From: an uncultured Selenomonas sp.
Lineage (GTDB): Bacteria; Bacillota; Negativicutes; Selenomonadales; Selenomonadaceae
Assembly (NCBI GenBank): GCA_937981305.1
Contig: CALJPB010000306.1
Location: 1-8,132, forward strand
Direction of reading: 5' to 3'
DNA length: 8,132 bases
Positions 7,264 to 8,132 of this stretch are shown here, piece after piece (position 1 is the stretch's first letter; every line of letters starts with the position of its first letter). Made by a program: the position numbers and the translations under genes. The notes beneath the pieces were generated by a model that had not been told where the DNA came from, made no database searches, and saw nothing but the letters and a program-made list of their open reading frames with translations.

Positions 7264-8069
7264 GGACGGGAGAGGGCGAAGTCAGCGCGATTGTGACGAC
7301 CGTGCGGCGCGGACAACGGTACACGGAGGCAAACCGTGCGCTTGCCGCACGGACGGCGCAGCAGCTCGGCATCCCCAATGTCCCGCGCGGCAGTGATTCG
7401 CTCGAAGAACTGCGTGCGGCGTACGGCGTGGATGCGGTGCTCGTCGCACGGCGCGGACTTCTCACCGCAGTAACGAGCGAGGGCGAGCTGTTCTTTCATC
7501 CGGGCATGGCGCATCTGCGCATCAAAAATTTGCTGCTCGGGCACGGCGATCACCTCGTCTCTGCGCTCGGACTGACGGAGGGAATGCACGTCCTCGACGG
7601 CACGCTTGGCACGGGGGCGGACGCGATTGTCGAGAGCTTTGCCGTCGGGGAGCGGGGGACAGTCACGGCACTTGAGGTGAATCCCTTGATTGCGGCGGTC
7701 ATCGCGGATGGACTTGCGCACGCCACGGGCGACAATTACGAGATGCACGCAGCGATGCGCCGCATCTCCGTATATCATGCGGACGCGCTTTCCTTTCTGC
7801 GGGATGCCAAAGATCACAGCGTTGATGTCGTCTACTTCGATCCGATGTTTCGCCGTCCGCTCCACGAGAGTGCAGGAATGAATGCCCTACGCACCCTCGC
7901 GGATATGCGTGCGCTCACGGAGGAGACCATTGCCGAGGCGTGCCGCGTCGCCCGCCGCCGTGTCGTCATGAAGGAACGGCAGGGGAGTGCAGAATTTGAA
8001 CGCCTCGGCTTTGATATGCTGATGGGCGGCAAGTACAGCCGCATCGCATACGGCGTGATGGAAGTCTAA
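7260..8069 (+). CDS. Class I SAM-dependent methyltransferase, RsmJ/YpiP-like
   Basis: This is a 269-residue protein with a Rossmann-type SAM domain. The N-terminal 100 residues form an extra domain ending with HPGMAHLRIKN. SAM motif I is VLDGTLGTGAD (111-121), followed by a post-I acidic residue E139 (ALEVNP). Motif IV is YFDPMFRRP with D194-P-M-F197. The DPMF motif and the DGT-G-GAD loop resemble RsmJ, the 16S rRNA m2G1516 methyltransferase, and the uncharacterised Bacillus YpiP. This suggests a nucleic-acid target, most likely RNA, but the substrate is not shown. The start at ATG 7260 overlaps the mutL stop as ATGA. No good ribosome site is visible and the next Met is at residue 83, so translational coupling to mutL is likely. 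A small-molecule or DNA target cannot be excluded. Confidence 0.85.
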   Translation: MRTGEGEVSAIVTTVRRGQRYTEANRALAARTAQQLGIPNVPRGSDSLEELRAAYGVDAVLVARRGLLTAVTSEGELFFHPGMAHLRIKNLLLGHGDHLVSALGLTEGMHVLDGTLGTGADAIVESFAVGERGTVTALEVNPLIAAVIADGLAHATGDNYEMHAAMRRISVYHADALSFLRDAKDHSVDVVYFDPMFRRPLHESAGMNALRTLADMRALTEETIAEACRVARRRVVMKERQGSAEFERLGFDMLMGGKYSRIAYGVMEV

Positions 8070-8132
8070 AAAACTTTAGGAATCGCTGATAAAATGAAGT
8101 CCGTCAGATTGGCGTAGATTTTTTCGTCCGAA
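8066..8132 (-). CDS. 3' end of an unrecognised convergent reading frame (partial)
   Basis: On the minus strand a frame open through the window edge reads SDEKIYAN...DFIL...IPKVF and stops at TAG (8068-8066). Only 21 codons are visible, so no family can be assigned. Its stop overlaps the stop of the methyltransferase by two bases, giving convergent genes with no room for a terminator. A diverged, frameshifted copy of the same segment lies at 1006-1057. Two copies sharing codon-level similarity suggest a real coding sequence of a dispersed family or mobile-element-associated gene, but a repeat that happens to be open is possible. Confidence 0.4.
   Translation of the reverse strand, partial: SDEKIYANLTDFILSAIPKVF
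8079..8131 (-). repeat. Second copy of the KIYAN..DFIL repeat
   Basis: This 53-base segment aligns in reverse complement with 1006-1057 (44 of 52 ungapped positions identical, one A-run gap). This copy keeps an uninterrupted frame and ends eleven bases before its own stop codon. It continues up to the window boundary, so its true left-hand extent is unknown. Confidence 0.6.

Noticed and set aside
1006..8131. The two inverted copies as ends of a single 7-kb mobile element
   Set aside because: The interior is housekeeping (tRNAs, miaB, mutS, mutL) with no transposase or integrase. The copies are diverged and show codon-level rather than terminal-repeat similarity, and no target-site duplication can be seen.

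Overview
The window (about 8.1 kb, GC-rich by eye) looks like ordinary chromosome from a low-G+C-lineage (Firmicutes-type) bacterium with a GC-rich genome. A Negativicutes member such as Selenomonas or Centipeda is my best guess. The reasons are strong AGGAGG-type ribosome sites, tRNAs with encoded CCA, a miaB-mutS-mutL order, a MutL with an endonuclease motif (so not an E. coli-type MutH system), and GC-rich third codon positions. The genus is an inference from gene order and style, not from any search.

Layout. Positions 1-68 hold a possible terminator of an upstream gene and a short leader. Positions 69-887 encode a six-transmembrane bacterial voltage-gated sodium channel (BacNav type) with a clear S4 sensor, an FESWAT selectivity filter and a C-terminal coiled coil. 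Positions 888-1104 contain no convincing intact gene but carry a degraded coding-like repeat (1006-1057). A perfect-consensus sigma-70 promoter (1105-1133) then drives a two-tRNA transcript, tRNA-Gly(GCC) and tRNA-Cys(GCA), closed by a strong intrinsic terminator (1338-1366). From 1402 to 8069 runs a tight co-directional cluster: miaB, mutS, mutL and a RsmJ/YpiP-like SAM methyltransferase. mutS/mutL and mutL/methyltransferase each overlap by ATGA. The last 67 bases hold the 3' end of a convergent minus-strand reading frame.

How the genes work together. MutS recognises mismatches and MutL is the latent nicking endonuclease of methyl-independent mismatch repair. MiaB completes the ms2i6A37 modification of tRNAs that read UNN codons, which includes the tRNA-Cys encoded just upstream. 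The methyltransferase probably acts on RNA. The cluster therefore mixes genome fidelity with RNA modification, as mutS-mutL-miaA loci often do.

The least expected signal is that the minus-strand reading frame at the right edge matches, in opposite orientation, the degraded segment at 1006-1057 (44 of 52 aligned bases plus a one-base gap in an A-run). It reads as a shared peptide of the form KIYANxxDFILxxIP. This suggests a dispersed gene family or repeat with one frameshifted relic inside the window. I found no CRISPR array, insertion sequence, phage gene or defence system, and most of the window is well-known housekeeping.
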